Counted from the stretch's first letter, positions 50,201 through 62,812 are shown. The stretch: 64,000 bases of DNA from Sitta carolinensis (GCA_032173965.1 JAVUNC010000006.1:36117870-36181869); one strand, 5' to 3'. Numbers and translations are program-made. Notes: a model not told the origin generated them from the sequence alone.

Positions 50201-51332
50201 TATCTAATGATATAAGTACTTGGGAAACAGTCATACTAGAACAGACCATGATTTAAATGTAAGGTCAAATGTACAGAAGTTTATAAAGAGATACAGTTTC
50301 AGTGAGGAAAAACAATGCAAAACAACAAACAGTAAGAATTTTGTATTCAAAATTGTGAGAGAACTGTTAAGTGAAAATGCTGCAGAAGTCAAAAAGGGAT
50401 AAAATCTTGAAGAATGAAAATCAAGCAGCACCAAGGTAAATATAACTTTTGCTTTTTGATTATAGCATCAGTATTTGTGCAGCCCAGGCTTACAAGTACA
50501 GTTGAAGAATATATCTTTCCGAGAAACTATAATAGAAGGTGTGCTCGGGTATACAAAAATGCATTTGTCAAACATAACTTTCTGGATAGTCTTCATGTTA
50601 AAGAATTTAGAGGGTATACAGTAAAAGTTATCCTTAAATATTAAATATTGATGATAAAAAGAGGAAAGAAAAAATAAAAGGAGAAGTATAAAAAGATGTT
50701 CTTTGGCATTTGATGAAGATTTTAGCCTGCTAAAATGTTTCCTTACATTTCCTAACATTCTGTGTGGGCAGAATATTTTCTTTGGAAATGAAAAAGGCTC
50801 TCTGAGTTTAAATGGCACAACTGCATTGCTTCTACAATAGACACAGAAACTTCAGAGCTTACATTTTGGAGTCCATTAGGAATGTTAAAATATTTCACCT
50901 TGAAACGTCTGTATTAATTCTCTTCCTCCACTCCCCTTCTTCCCAAATGCATTAAAAATTCAAGAAGTTTGAAAGCAGTATTCTTGTGGCTGTGCAAAAG
51001 CTTTTATTGGCAGCTTTTGCATTTTCTCTTTAGCAAATGGATTTTAAAATCTTAATGAACTCTGGATTTGTGACCCACCGCATTATTTCTGCTAGAGAAA
51101 CAAACCATCTGGACAACACTTCTGTGGGTTTATTTATACTTATTTAAATTAACAGCAGTGTATGTCATTTTCAACCATAACAAACTCTTTCCATTCAGGT
51201 GAATTCTCTGAAGTCTTTAAATTTTATGGCTTGAAGCATTAAAGCTATAGTGAGCACATTGAAACAATTACACTGAAGTAAAGATGCTCATAAAACCAAA
51301 ACTGTGTGCCTCTCATGTGAACAGCACTCATG
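47251..51332. other. AT-rich sequence, no supported feature
   Basis: About 4 kb without a recognisable transposon. A perfect 12-base inverted repeat (ATTATTTATTTA, loop TTTT) lies at 48608-48635. An 86-codon frame at 48301-48561 has mixed composition but no splice support. An AT-rich TATATATATTTATATGTATG patch lies near 49770. Confidence 0.45.
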
Positions 51333-51369
51333 GAAGAGAGAAGAAAGAACGAAAGAAAGAGAGATAGAG

Positions 51370-51402
<33 letters not shown>

Positions 51403-51690
51403 AGAAGAAAGAGAAAGAGAAAGAGAAAGAGAAAGAGAAAGAGAAAGAGAAAGAGAAAGAGAAAGAGAAGAGAAAGAGAAAGAGAAAGAGAAAGAGAAAG
51501 AGAAAGAGAAAGAGAAAGAGAAAGAGAAAGAGAAAGAAAAGAGAAAGAGAAAGAGAAAGAGAAAGAGGAAAGAGAAAGAGAAAGAGAAAGAGAAAGAGAA
51601 AGAGAAGAGAAAGAAAGAGAAAGAGAAGAGAAAGAGACAGGGAGAAAAAGATAAAGACAAAGAGACAAAGAGACAAAGAGACAAAGAGAA
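51333..51690. repeat. (GAGAAA)n purine array, about 360 bases
   Basis: A long, almost pure purine tract on the plus strand. GAAA/GAGA units at the left give way to GAGAAA hexamers with occasional GAGAAG or GAAAAG interruptions. The right end changes to a GACAAA-type repeat (51654-51688). Long frames in several phases on both strands (KEKEKE, LSLSLS) are artefacts of the repeat. Confidence 0.98.
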
Positions 51691-51925
51691 AATAAGGAAA
51701 GATGATAGCCAAGATGAGGACCAAAATCTGCTTCTATATGCAACGGAGAGGAATACAATTTGGGAATACTTTGATGACTTTTTACTTAGAATGAGGGTAC
51801 TGACAGAATTAAGAACTGGTTAGGTAGTGCTGTAGGTACTTCTGCCCCTTATTTAGTCTTCAGTTGTTCCACATTCTGAAAGTTTTCCACATGTTAAGCA
51901 CAGGGATTTAGTACCCCTGTCATGT
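51691..51925. other. short unassigned gap
   Basis: Unique sequence between the purine array and the LTR, with nothing recognised. Confidence 0.5.
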
Positions 51926-52440
51926 TGTCTTGGTTTAAAAGACAAATGTCTGCCAAGGAAGGTGGAAATCTTCCTGGCATGGAAAGATGACAGCTCCCTC
52001 CAAATTATTGTGACTTCAAAAACTACAGGCTTCCAGGTAAAGATATGGGAAAAGGAAGAACAGTTACTTACTAGAATATGTATATGTACATAACAAGACA
52101 AAACAAACAACAAAAAAACCAACCAAACAATAATAACAACAAAAAAAAAATCAATCAAACAAACCAACAACCCCCCTCACAAAACCAAAAAACGATACTA
52201 GAAGTTTCCCACCCATTAATCAGTACCCTCTTTGGTATAGCTAGGACCACAGCTGGCAGGAGGTGCTGATGGCTCAGGCGGGGCAGGGAGGCTGCAGTGG
52301 CTCCCTCGCTGCTTCAGGAATAGTCATTCTCAAAAGGCAGCCAGAAAGCACAACACCTACCAACTCAGCCACGTGATAGGGCTAAGCTCCACTCTAGTGT
52401 GGATGAGCAGCAGCCAAATGAACACAGTGGAATTTGTTCA
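51926..52440 (-). mobile_element. probable solo LTR of an endogenous retrovirus
   Basis: The segment starts TGTCTTGGTTTAAAAGACAA, then ATGTCTGCCAAGGAAGG, the AAATTATTGTGACTT block and AAAGATATGGGAAAAGGAAG. An A/C-rich stretch follows at 52085-52190, then a GC-richer half (CTGGCAGGAGGTGCTGATGG onwards). The left half matches, from memory, an LTR family common in passerine-type bird genomes that begins TGTCTTGGTTT and has an A-rich tract at this position. The AATAAA-type signal expected in this family would be on the minus strand. No internal retroviral genes are present. The right end is uncertain. Confidence 0.7.
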
Positions 52441-54689
52441 CAAACACAAAGTCTGAGTTTGGCTCCAAGAGAGTAGTTTGTTTAGACAGGCTACAGAAAA
52501 TTCAAATTACTACAGCCAGAATATAACTCAATTTCTTCTGTTTATCTAATCCAAGCCTCTAAACACTGAAAAATTCACCTATCACTCATCATCACATTTC
52601 CAAAATAGACAGGATTCAAATGTTGATCTGTTTTCACAATTTAAATTATTTCCTAGGCTTTCTGATGCATTTTGCAGCTCAATTTCACCATCAAAGGCCA
52701 TAATAAAAACCAAAATGCCTTAAATGGCAGATGCAACAAGTTTCTAAAAAAATTAGTATTTAGGTACTGAAATTCCTGAGTTTTTAATGGCAAGGCTTCA
52801 CTTAACAGATTTACCTCTCTTCTCAGTCTTGCATTTTCCTGGTTACTTGACAGGTTTACAACTGTTGCTGAAAATGCCCATAAGTCTGAGTTTTGAAAAA
52901 AGATGAAAATAGTCTATTTCTTGTTCAACAACAAAAAAAAAAAAAACCATTGAAAATAATTTCTTCTCTATACAAGGTGAATTAATCACAGAAAAAGCAT
53001 AATTAGATGCTTTGAACAGTCTTCCTGACATCTTTCACTGTCTTTCCTTGTGGTCTCCACCTAACATTTAGAGGTAGTCCTTTTGTCAAAAAGGTGGCAG
53101 ATTAGAAAGACCGGTTCAAGGTTATACATTACAGGTTGGAAAGCTGCTTTCTTTGAACTTCCTGTGGGATATCACATCTTTTCACAGAACTTCCAGTATG
53201 TGTTCATGCTTTTCTATGCTGGTTTTTTAGAGCCGTCTGGTAGACAGATCAGATGTAAGGAGACTATTTTGAATTTCTATCCTTGGTGCTCATATCTCCC
53301 TTGCAGCGTAGGTCAAAATTGTGAATTTTCTGTGTATCTAGAAATTAGCACTGACCACTGGCAGTGAATTTCTAGTTTTTCTCTTTTTTCCTCTGCAGTC
53401 CTATTTAATATTCAATAAATAAAAAAATAAAGATTTTTGGCAGAAGTACTTTGTTGCTTTGGTAATGAAAATAACAATTTCTTCAGGATTACTAAATATA
53501 TATGATTCATTTATACAAATAAATGAAACTGCCATATTCATAAAGCTAATATTCCTTGCTGTGTTCCCTAGAATACTCGCTACATCATTCTTCAAATTAA
53601 CAACCTTTCACATAGTTACTGCCAATATGCTCAAGGGCTTAAAATTAAAAGATTTTTGCAAACATGGAAGCCAGCAGAAATGCTAAGTCTTGGGGTAACA
53701 ATAGGTTAAAAAAAATTATACTGTATCATAATTTCATGGCCATGGCTGCCATTTTTTTGTGGTTTTAATTAGTTGATTCAACTTCAGTTGATCTTGTCTT
53801 TACACTGAGAATAATAATATAATAAATATAATATAATTAATATAATATAATTAATATAATATATAAAGTTTGATGGCTGGACTAATTTTTTTGCTAACTA
53901 CAACCTACACTACTTTCCCACAGGCATCTCGCTTAGGAGCTTAGGTCTTGGCCATAAAACCATGATCTGTTTTTCCTTCATAAAAATCTGTACTCTAATG
54001 ATGGGAAGATTTCCTATCCCACATGAATTCACATTATAAGCCTTTCTCCAGGGAAGATGGGATGCTGAGTGATCTGTAAGCTGAAATGGATGAACTGCAA
54101 ATGTTGAGGAAAGCATGCCCACATTTTAAGACTACAGCAAGATCTGGAAGGAGCAGAATGAGATTTACTCAAAAAAACCAATCTGGTATTTTGGACATTT
54201 AGGGTCTTCCTTTAGGGAGAAGCCATTGTAGATATACAAAATGTAAACAAGTGTGTATAAGTAAAAAGTACAAACCCTGATGTAATCAAATGAAGTTGCT
54301 TATTCTTAAAAATCCCTGAATCATCCTTACTTCTCAAATATATGCTATCAAATTCTGACTCCTTTTGAGCTCAAAGCTCAAATATTTTACAGTATTTCTG
54401 ATGCTTGAAGCCATCTTGAATGTAAAAGAATTCCTTGGTGTAATCAATGATTATTTTGCTGTGTGTTTTCTGTGACTTGAGAATGGATGAGAAAGTGCAC
54501 TGAAGCTACTGCTTCGTATATCTTCCTGCACTTAAAGTACTGTATGATTTCAGAAATAAACACCAGTGTATTATTTGTTGTCATCAGATTTTGCTATGGA
54601 ACATATAGAGTCCTGCTTTCCTTGTTAATCAAGAAAGGACCTTCAACAGGGCATACCTCATCCCTGGAATCATCCTCCTTTTGCCCCAC
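52441..54689. other. AT-rich sequence with an AT micro-tandem
   Basis: The region includes an A13 run near 52930 and the AATATAAT-type tandem at 53806-53868. A 94-codon frame at 53083-53367 has no splice support. No transposon was recognised. Confidence 0.45.
53806..53868. repeat. AT-only tandem (TATAATATAATTAA units)
   Basis: About 60 bases of A and T, arranged as imperfect tandem copies of a TATAATATAATTAA-like unit. Easily melted DNA with no other signal. Confidence 0.9.
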
Positions 54690-54838
54690 CCTGGCAGTGT
54701 TCGAGGCCAAGTTGGACAGGGCTTTGGGTAATGTAGTCTAGTGAGAGGTGTCCCTGCCAATGATGGGGGAAATGGAACTAGATGATCATTAAGATCCCTT
54801 CCAATCCAAACCATTGTGTGATTCTATAATTCTCTGAC
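54690..54838 (+). mobile_element. CR1 LINE 3' end
   Basis: The sense-order blocks GCAGTGTTCGAGGCCAAGTTGG, GGGCTTTGGGTAATGTAGTCTAGTG, GAGGTGTCCCTGCC, GAACTAGATGATCATTAAGATCCCTTCCAATCC and the terminal ATTGTGTGATTCTATAATTCT are unmistakable CR1. It is strongly 5'-truncated. Confidence 0.95.
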
Positions 54839-56993
54839 TCAAGGTAAGACTCTGAGGGTAGGTATGGTTCCTGGCTCTACCTATGGCACTGAATTAATGA
54901 GCTTTCAGAAGAGAGTGTACTTTTTTATTTATTAACTCAAAGTAGATATGGGTTGAAGCTATATATACATTTTATGGCTATAAATCTGCATCACAACAGA
55001 CTAACAGTGATGAGCTATTTTATAATCTGTGTGATCTTTAGCTATAGTTCTAAATCAAAATAGGAATTAGAGAGGAGAAACAAGAGCTCTGGCACATTAT
55101 CAATCATTTTATTCATGGTTTACATGTTATACATTCTTACATCATAGAAAACCTATTTTTAGTGGGAAAAAAACCCTGCAGTTCAAATTATGAAACCCTC
55201 ATTGCTTCCTGGCTAAAATATTGGGCTACAACTGAAGTGGATTGATAATAAAGTTTAAAAAATTAAACATTTGGTTTCTATCTCTTACCATTCTTCTAAG
55301 ATAAAAACTGCCGATTAATAGTTTGACCTAACCTTTCTTACCCATGTGTAAGAAATGAATATTTCAAGACAAAGACTCCTCAGGTAAAAGATGCAACAAA
55401 TTGTCTGGGTCACAAGCACCTGGTATCAAATTCAATCATATACAAACATGAAGACAGTCTGTAAAAGACCTGAGCATTCTACCCTTTTGGTACGATGGTG
55501 AGTTGTCAGCAAGCTATGACCCAGCACACTCATCCAAGTGTCTGTGTTTTGTTCTTTCTTCATTGCTGACTTCCATCAGCTGAAACATCAAGTGCTTGCC
55601 CAGAATACTGTTACAGTTATGTAAAGCTTTTCAGGAAACATCACTTCACACAGATGTTTAACCTCCAAGCCCTGAAGGGATAGCCCTGCCAGTTGCCAGG
55701 CTTGTCAATTAATTTTACATTGACAATCATGCTAATAAAGTTTGACACAGATAAGTTTGGCATCCAGCCAGTTACATTAGATAAACAAAGTAGATGACTG
55801 CAGTCCACTGCAAGACACATCTGAACACATAGCACACCACAGCTCATGTCTCTTAGGCAGCACTACCCGGTTTCATATCAACTACCATCCCAGATGATCA
55901 TAGCTGTTAGTAAAATAAATTTTTGCTTAATTTTTTGAGCACTCTTTTAATTTCTTTTGTGGTCATGTTACCACAGATGTGTTCAGGAAGTATGAGTGTG
56001 GAATATGAAATATATCTGAATACTTGGCTTACAATATGAACTCCCAAGCAAGATGAATACTGCTGAGATGTCCCTGAAATAAGTTTATTGAACCTGAGGC
56101 ACCTCATTCAAATTCTGTCAGCAAACTGGAAGTAGCTTAGAGAAAAAGAACAAGTATTTAGGGTTTGGAAGGAATTATTTACAAGAATACTTTAAATAGG
56201 CTGGATACGTGCACACTGATGAGGAAGGTGTGATGACGATATGATAATTGGCTAGGATTACCTAAAAAATAAAAGCAAATACAACAGCAGCTGCAACATG
56301 AGAGAATGAAAGTAGATATTATGTTACAGTAAGTGTTAACTATACCAGATTAAAAAAATATTTTACACCAAAGATAAACTGTGGATCAGTGGATCCAAGA
56401 TAAATAAGTTGATAACAACTAGAATATTTAGACAAAGAGTGAATACAGCTTCAATCTGGAATCAAACATACACTGGCTAGTGAGTACCTTTAAAAGTGTA
56501 TGTCCTTGTCTCTATCTTCAAATTCTGTGAGTCTCATTACTGAGAACTTTTGGTTTGGGGTTTGAATGAGATTAAAAACTGCAGAGCAAAAAGAACTCTT
56601 GGAGATTTCTGTTTTTCTGTTTTCGCCTCTCTCTCACCTTATGAAACTGAATTAATTCTAACCAAAATTATCACTTATAGAAATTATTTGAGCACACATA
56701 AAGGTTTAATTTCCCTTAAGTTGCTAAATAACTATCAGTGTAGGGAAATGAGAAATACTTTCTGTTTGTGAGGCAGCAGTAAAAAAAATCTGAAATTTTA
56801 AAACTGAATATTACGACGAATATAAATGAGCCTTGTGTAAAACCTATGAATTCAAACATTAGTCCTTGATGCCTCCCACCACTAGTAAACCTTCATGAAT
56901 TTGACTGAAAGCCTGATTTTATCCTAGTATTTCATGGTCATGTACTGCAGCTGAGGGTGCAAACTATAGGATCTTTATACTGATCATTATGGG

Positions 56994-57015
56994 AAAAAAA
57001 AAAAAAAAAAAAAAA
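56994..57015. repeat. A22 mononucleotide tract
   Basis: Twenty-two A after GGG. No retrosequence body was recognised on its left side. Confidence 0.95.
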
Positions 57016-57685
57016 GACAGGACAGCACAAACCTGGGGTAGTACTGTATGTTCTGCATGCAAGAAAAACTTTATTTCTGCTGTAATCCTTAACCATGGGG
57101 AAAATCACTCAAGTGTCTTCAAACATCTGTATTTCATGCTGTAAAACAGAAACATGGAATTTTAAAAAAAATCTATTTACAGCAAGTAGGAAAGTCATAG
57201 TTATAATGTAAGCAAGTGGCCCTTTGGCCAGTGGTTAAACAATTGAGGATTACATCTGTATGTCATGCACATCAACCATGATATCAACAAGCAACAGGCA
57301 ATTACAAAGAGAAGATACTATAAACAAAACCATAGATGTTTCTAATGAAAATACTTTTATATGTACAAATATATTGTTTCTGCCCCATCTTCCCTTAGAG
57401 CATAGACTCCCAAGACAGAGACTGTAGTTCTGTTCAACTCTTATGCATTGTTTAATCCAGGGGACAAGGTCTTTTCTTGCCTGTCAATAGTGTTGAGGAG
57501 CAAAAGAACTGCTGAAATAATTACTGTCTCCACAGACCTCAGCTGTGATAATGACAACCCCAACTTTACCTTTTCAATTACCCAAGATAATGAATAATGT
57601 CAAAACCCTCATCTACAACATATTCCTGAGCTGTGGGTTGGGGCCATTTATTTGTCACAATGCAGCTCTGGTCTTTAACTTCTTC

Positions 57686-57727
57686 ATGATGATGATGATG
57701 ATGATGATGATGATAACAACAACAACA
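57686..57727. repeat. (ATG)n followed by (AAC)n
   Basis: About nine ATG units run straight into four AAC units. The run of methionines in the frame across it is an artefact. Confidence 0.97.
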
Positions 57728-60171
57728 AATTTAAAATAAACATTCTTTTTTGTTATTCTGTTTTAGAAAAGGATTCATGTTAGTAAAATTACTCTGCAGA
57801 TTTGGCTGACTGAAAACCTGGGCTATATCTCAGCTGTCAAAAAAATTATCCAGAGAGCTTAAATTACCCACAAGCTTTCTTAGAAATCCTAATTCATTAT
57901 TTAGAAATTATTTTCAATTTATTTAAATAAATCACTCTTTGTCTAAGAATTGTTTGCAAACCATTCTGTATAAATATTATTGTTTTTCACTATGTGTCAG
58001 GCAATGCAGAAGATAAGGGAGAAAAATTAGACAAATCCACAAACAAAATTTTTTTTTGGTCTTAGGAAATGATGCCATGAACTTTTCTGAAAAATTGACA
58101 ATCATGTTTGGAGAAAATCTATAGTTTAGCCACTATTTTGATATAGATGGCAAAAGGACAACTGTGATTGTGCTGTAGACAATAAGAGACATAGATATCC
58201 CAGTTACACAAGGGCAAGAGCAGAGGTTTCCTTATCAGGAGTGATGAATGGGTTTGGAGAAGATATAATGTAATTGTTTTGTGACAGCACATTTAGAAGA
58301 GGTAGAAGGATGGAGAAATCAAAATTTTCTGGAAAATAATAGATGGTCAGATGTGAGGCTGAAGTTAAGATGAAATAGATCAGACGTTACAATCCGTGTA
58401 CCTACAAAAAAAATCAGAATAGCAGTCACTTTGATATACAATCCATTTTTTAATTGATCAATGATATAAAATTTGATTATATAACTAGATACTATTTTTC
58501 TTACTGAATAGTTTGCTTATATTTGTATACAATTGGGGAGAATTGGCTTTGATTTACTTTGATATTCAAAGAGCAAAATAAACTATAAAGTTATTTAAGA
58601 ATCCACATTTTTGTTGATTAGTTATGCAACTTTCAAGCATTTGTGGTCAAATGCATTATTTCAGAATATTCTTCCAGGTACAATGCATTTGACAGTATAG
58701 TTTTGTAATGTGAACACATAAAAATTTATATCCAGTCAACGAAAATACATACATTTGGAATATAAATGCACCATCAGATGTTACTTCCTCATCAAGGCTC
58801 TCCCAGTGGTCTATTTGGAAGTCCATTATAATATTCAGTCTTCTCTTGTAGCTCAGAAAAAAAAATGCTGAATATTTGTAGTCCAGACCCTCAGACAGCT
58901 TGTAGGATTTCCATGCACTAACCGGTAGTGAGCTCTGAGAAGCTTTAAAGAATTCTCTGTCCCTTGTAAATAAAGGCAGAATTTGTTGCAAACTTATGGA
59001 TTTCTGCCATGTTTTTCAGGGAAGAGAGAAGCTAGGAATGAATTGATGAGAAGGAAGCAATAAAAGTGAAATGTTTGTTAAGGAAGCTCAGTTTTCCTTT
59101 TGTGCTTCTGTTTTTAGGAGCAAGCTTCCTACCATGTCTTAGAAACTTAGCATTAGAATTCAAAACTTTCTCTCCTGGGGTCACTTTCCTTCTCTCTTTT
59201 ATTCTTCTCAAACTGGCAATGAATTTGAAAACCTCTGCCAAACAGATCTTTAAAACTCTCATCATTCTTAAAAAGAAATCCAGTGTTGGCAAGTCCTGAC
59301 ACTGGACAAACATGTCAACAAACATTGAGAAAGTGCTGCCTCCAAGCAGCAGAGCACACCAGGGCTGTGTTTACTCAAGCTTGTCGCTACCAGGCTTCAT
59401 TAAGAGTGATGACATTTTAAAACACCATCTCTGTGGTACTATGTGATACAAATGAAACCTAGCAGGCACACAAAGGTCTTTGTCTCTGCTCAAGACTTGT
59501 ACCAACTCCTGTTGATAAGGATATGACAACATTTTCTGGATGAAAGAAAAAGGCTGCAAGGAACTGATCCTAAACTGAACAAAGTGAATAGAAAAGTTCT
59601 CTTTTCATACTGGTGGGGTTAGATTTAAGCATTGTACACCTCTTCCCCCTGCCTGCACACAGAAAAATCTGAAGTTGAAAACAGAAGGCACAGAGACATT
59701 TAATTCTAGAGTATGACTGAGACCACTAAAATTATTAAATTGCCCCTACTGTTAACCAGAAGGATACTTACTGAGTCTGAACCTTCCTTTTCAAAACAAA
59801 AAAAACACCCATCTGTGTCCCGTAACACCATTTTCCATATTCTTGTTCAGCACAAGCGCTGCTTCAAATGTTTTTACTGTTGTCTTTTCGAAAGAAATTC
59901 TTATATATGAAGATAGAAACGAAGGTCATGAATATTTTAATTCAACTTTAAGGACATATATGCCCAGTATTATGATATTTAAATGTCTAAAATATGCATA
60001 TATGTTGAGCAGCAAGTTGATCAATTCATCCACTAAATGCACACTCAAAGAGACTTTCAAAAAAGGAGCTATACTGTAAGAGGATGGAGATGAATCACTT
60101 TTTCTCTGGAGAAGAGGACTAGACTTTAAGCTATGACTGGGATCAAAGTCAAATTAATACAATTCCGGAAA

Positions 60172-60480
60172 GGGAAGGTTTGGGAAGGGAAGGTTTGGGA
60201 AGGGAAGGTTTGGGAAGGTCTGGGAAGGTCTGGGAAGGTCTGGGAAGGTCTGGGAAGGTCTGGGAAAAGAAGGTCTGGGAAGGTCTGGGAAGGTCTGGGA
60301 AGGTCTGGGAAGGTCTGGGAAGGGAAGGGAAGGGAAGGGAAGGGAAGGGAAGGGAAGGGAAGGGAAGGGAAGGGAAGGGAAGGGAAGGGAAGGGAAGGGA
60401 AGGGAAGGGAAGGGAAGGGAAGGGAAGGGAAGGGAAGGGAAGGGAAGGGAAGGGAAGGGAAGGGAAGGGAAGGGAAGGAG
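60172..60480. repeat. compound GGGAA satellite: 15-mer, 10-mer and 5-mer units
   Basis: Three related tandem layouts follow one another. First come GGGAAGGGAAGGTTT units (to about 60210). Next come about ten GGGAAGGTCT units with one GGGAAAAGAAGGTCT variant (to about 60319). Last comes a nearly pure (GGGAA)n run of roughly 32 units to 60478. The array abuts a CR1 fragment with no gap. The frames across it (REGKG and PSLPF repeats) are not genes. Confidence 0.98.
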
Positions 60481-60690
60481 TGCATCCAGGACTCAAGGTG
60501 AGGCCACACCACTAGTCAGTACAGTGGGATAACCATCTCTGCTGAGCAGCTGTTTGTGCAGGGTCTGATGCACCCCAAGACAGAGTTCACCCTCCCGTTG
60601 CCCGGACACACGGCTGACACACTGAGCTGCTGCCAGCCAGCACCCCCAGATCCCTCTCCATTCACTCTTTTCCCCATTCATACTTGTGTC
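60481..60690 (-). mobile_element. CR1 LINE internal fragment
   Basis: TGCATCCAGGACTCAAGGTGAGG, the GTACAGTGGGATAACCATCTCTG block, TGCAGGGTCTGATGCACCCCAAGACA, the CCGTTGCCCGGACACACGGCTG block and CACCCCCAGATCCCTCTCC follow the complement of the CR1 region upstream of the 3' end. Neither CR1 terminus is present, so the left part has been lost or replaced by the GGGAA array. Confidence 0.9.
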
Positions 60691-62645
60691 CAGCTTAATA
60701 AAATAGATAATATAATAATTACTGTATAATATATAAAATATGTTATTCATAATGCATAAAAATGCATAAAATAACTGTACCTACACTGTGTGTGTATGTC
60801 TACCTGTTACTACATTATCCACAAGAAACCATTATGCAGACTTCCATTTACTGGGCTTTGTGAGTAGAATTTTAAAAAAATACAGAGGTCTTTTTTTCTG
60901 AGCAGTTCTATTATTAACAGTTCAAAAATGTTTCCAAGTGAGAGTTTTAAAATAGCTAGAAAAGTTGGAAAAACACTTTCTAAAAGAAAATTACAGAATT
61001 TATTACAAACCCAGAGAAAACAAGTACATTTACAATGTGGAAATTACATAGGCTGGTGTTTTCACACATATGTACCTCTGGATAAGAGCTTTAATTCCTA
61101 TTTAGGCACTAAACCTGAGCAAGCATGTTTTCAATAGAAGCAAATTATAGCAAGGCAATTATATTGGAAAACACATAAAGATAAAACTCTCCAGCAAGCA
61201 TATATTACATAAAAATAAAAATAGCAACCAATGGCATCTGGGTTGATATATACTGATTACCTTTTTAAATGTAAAGATACATCTAAATCCCTAACTTCAG
61301 AATTCAGGTATGACTCTTAAAAATGCCTTTAACTTGACACATATATTTGACTAAATCTTTATTCAGAAAAACAGAAACTTACATGCTTCTCATTTTCAGA
61401 AGTATATAATTTATATAGTTTGTTACTGACTAATGATCAAAAATAATTTTCCTTTTGAAATATCCAGAAACATACAGATTATTAACTAACAGTTAGGAAA
61501 GAATTAAAAACCCACTATCTTATGTAATTTTTGCAAAGAATTTGGCTTTGCCCAGATTTCAGTAGGACCAGTGTTTGAAATCTGATGTTACAGGAAACAT
61601 CATCTATCAATGTTGGTGATTTTTGCCAAACTGATACAGTAAAACTTTATCCACTATTTGGTAATTACATCCTTACTTTGTAAAGGCCTTTTGATTTTTG
61701 ACTTTTGGATTTTTTGGTGTTGTTAGGGGGAGGGGGATGTGTTTGGTAGGTTTTTTTCCTGAATACACAGGGGTTAATTTTGTAAGACCAACATTCACTG
61801 ATGAGATTTACTCCAGTTCTATGTTGGGAGATGCTTTCATTGTTTTGTTGTTTTTTCTTTCTGTGCGAAATTGACAGTACCCAAATGTACCTATTTCTAA
61901 AAATGCATTGGAAAGAAACAGCAGGGAAAAGAAAGAAAATCTCCAGATATTTAGAGACAGAATAACAGAGTAACTACCAGCAACAATGAAAACTTTATAG
62001 GGCTGCACTTTATTAACTCTGTCCATTTCAAGCTACTAATAATTAGCTGAGCTCAAAATGATTGCTTAGCATTCAGCAGGGAAGGTAGCATTTCTCCAGA
62101 AGGGACTTTGTTATTGGAGACTGTTTTTATAAATGCATAGTTTCCTTAATTCCAGTATAATGATCTTTCCTGACTTAGTTATTGTTGTTTTAAGTGGCTA
62201 AAATAAGCACTCTTGTTCATGTACTTTCAAAAGAAAACATGAGCGTTCATGGCTGTATATTACTGAAGCTTTCCCTTATTGCCCTGCACACCCCCCTTTT
62301 CTTCAGACTGCAGTCGCTAGGTACTTTAATAGTTTATATTTTCTTCTCAGAGTGAGGTGTTGTAGTAAAAAAGTTCCTTTGATAGCTACCAAAATATGTC
62401 ACACTGACTGTAACCTTTAAAAAAGGAAATGCTCCATGGAGATTTTTGATTGTGTAAAAAGCATATTCTGTCCTGAAAATGGGGACCTTGTCAAAGGATA
62501 AATTTATATGAAAGAATGTATATATTTTTTATTACTTTCTACTTCATTTTGATACTTAGAGGGGCTTCTTTAAGACTTCTTTGCTGTACACTCATATTGC
62601 TAAGATAAATTACTATTTTTCCATGTGTAATGTTTTTGTGAGCAG
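60691..62645. other. AT-rich sequence, no supported feature
   Basis: Unique-looking DNA with short AT-rich patches near 60705-60770. No transposon or exon is supported. Confidence 0.45.
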
Positions 62646-62812
62646 TAGTGTAAGAGACATTGGTTATTGTTTTGAACTGGATTGTTTCTTATGTTGGCTG
62701 AAGTCAGAGCAGAATGGCTACTCTACAGGGGCTGCAGGGAATGTCTGTGAAAACTCACCATTGTCGTTGGATGAAGACAGGGAATGTGAACAGAATGGAT
62801 TGAGACACACAA
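62646..62812 (+). CDS. candidate coding exon
   Basis: The segment ends ACACAA before GTAAGT, a perfect donor. Possible acceptors are TGTTTTTGTGAGCAG at 62645, or later AGs at 62703, 62712, 62728 and 62737, so the start is uncertain. The frame is open throughout. Its right half is notably protein-like and low in AT-noise residues: SEQNGYSTGAAGNVCENSPL then SLDEDRECEQNGLRH. It ends one base into a codon. I could not assign a family. It could be an internal exon of a gene continuing beyond the window, or a non-coding RNA exon. Confidence 0.3.

Larger units (their letters stand above)
54839..60171. other. AT-rich sequence with small simple repeats
   Basis: No transposon was recognised over 5.3 kb. 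A22 lies at 56994-57015 and the ATG/AAC tandem at 57686-57727. The frames at 58656-58991 and 59032-59325 (minus) have no clear splice support. Confidence 0.45.

Noticed and set aside
51304..51758. Several frames of 116-159 codons on both strands
   Set aside because: They run through the GAGAAA purine array, which has no stop codons in most phases. Repetitive peptides such as KEKEKE and LSLSLS are artefacts.
53083..53367. 94-codon plus-strand frame
   Set aside because: Its composition is near noise and no splice signal matches it.
60126..60515. Frames of 111-128 codons on both strands
   Set aside because: They are translations of the GGGAA tandem array and are expected from its 5-base periodicity.
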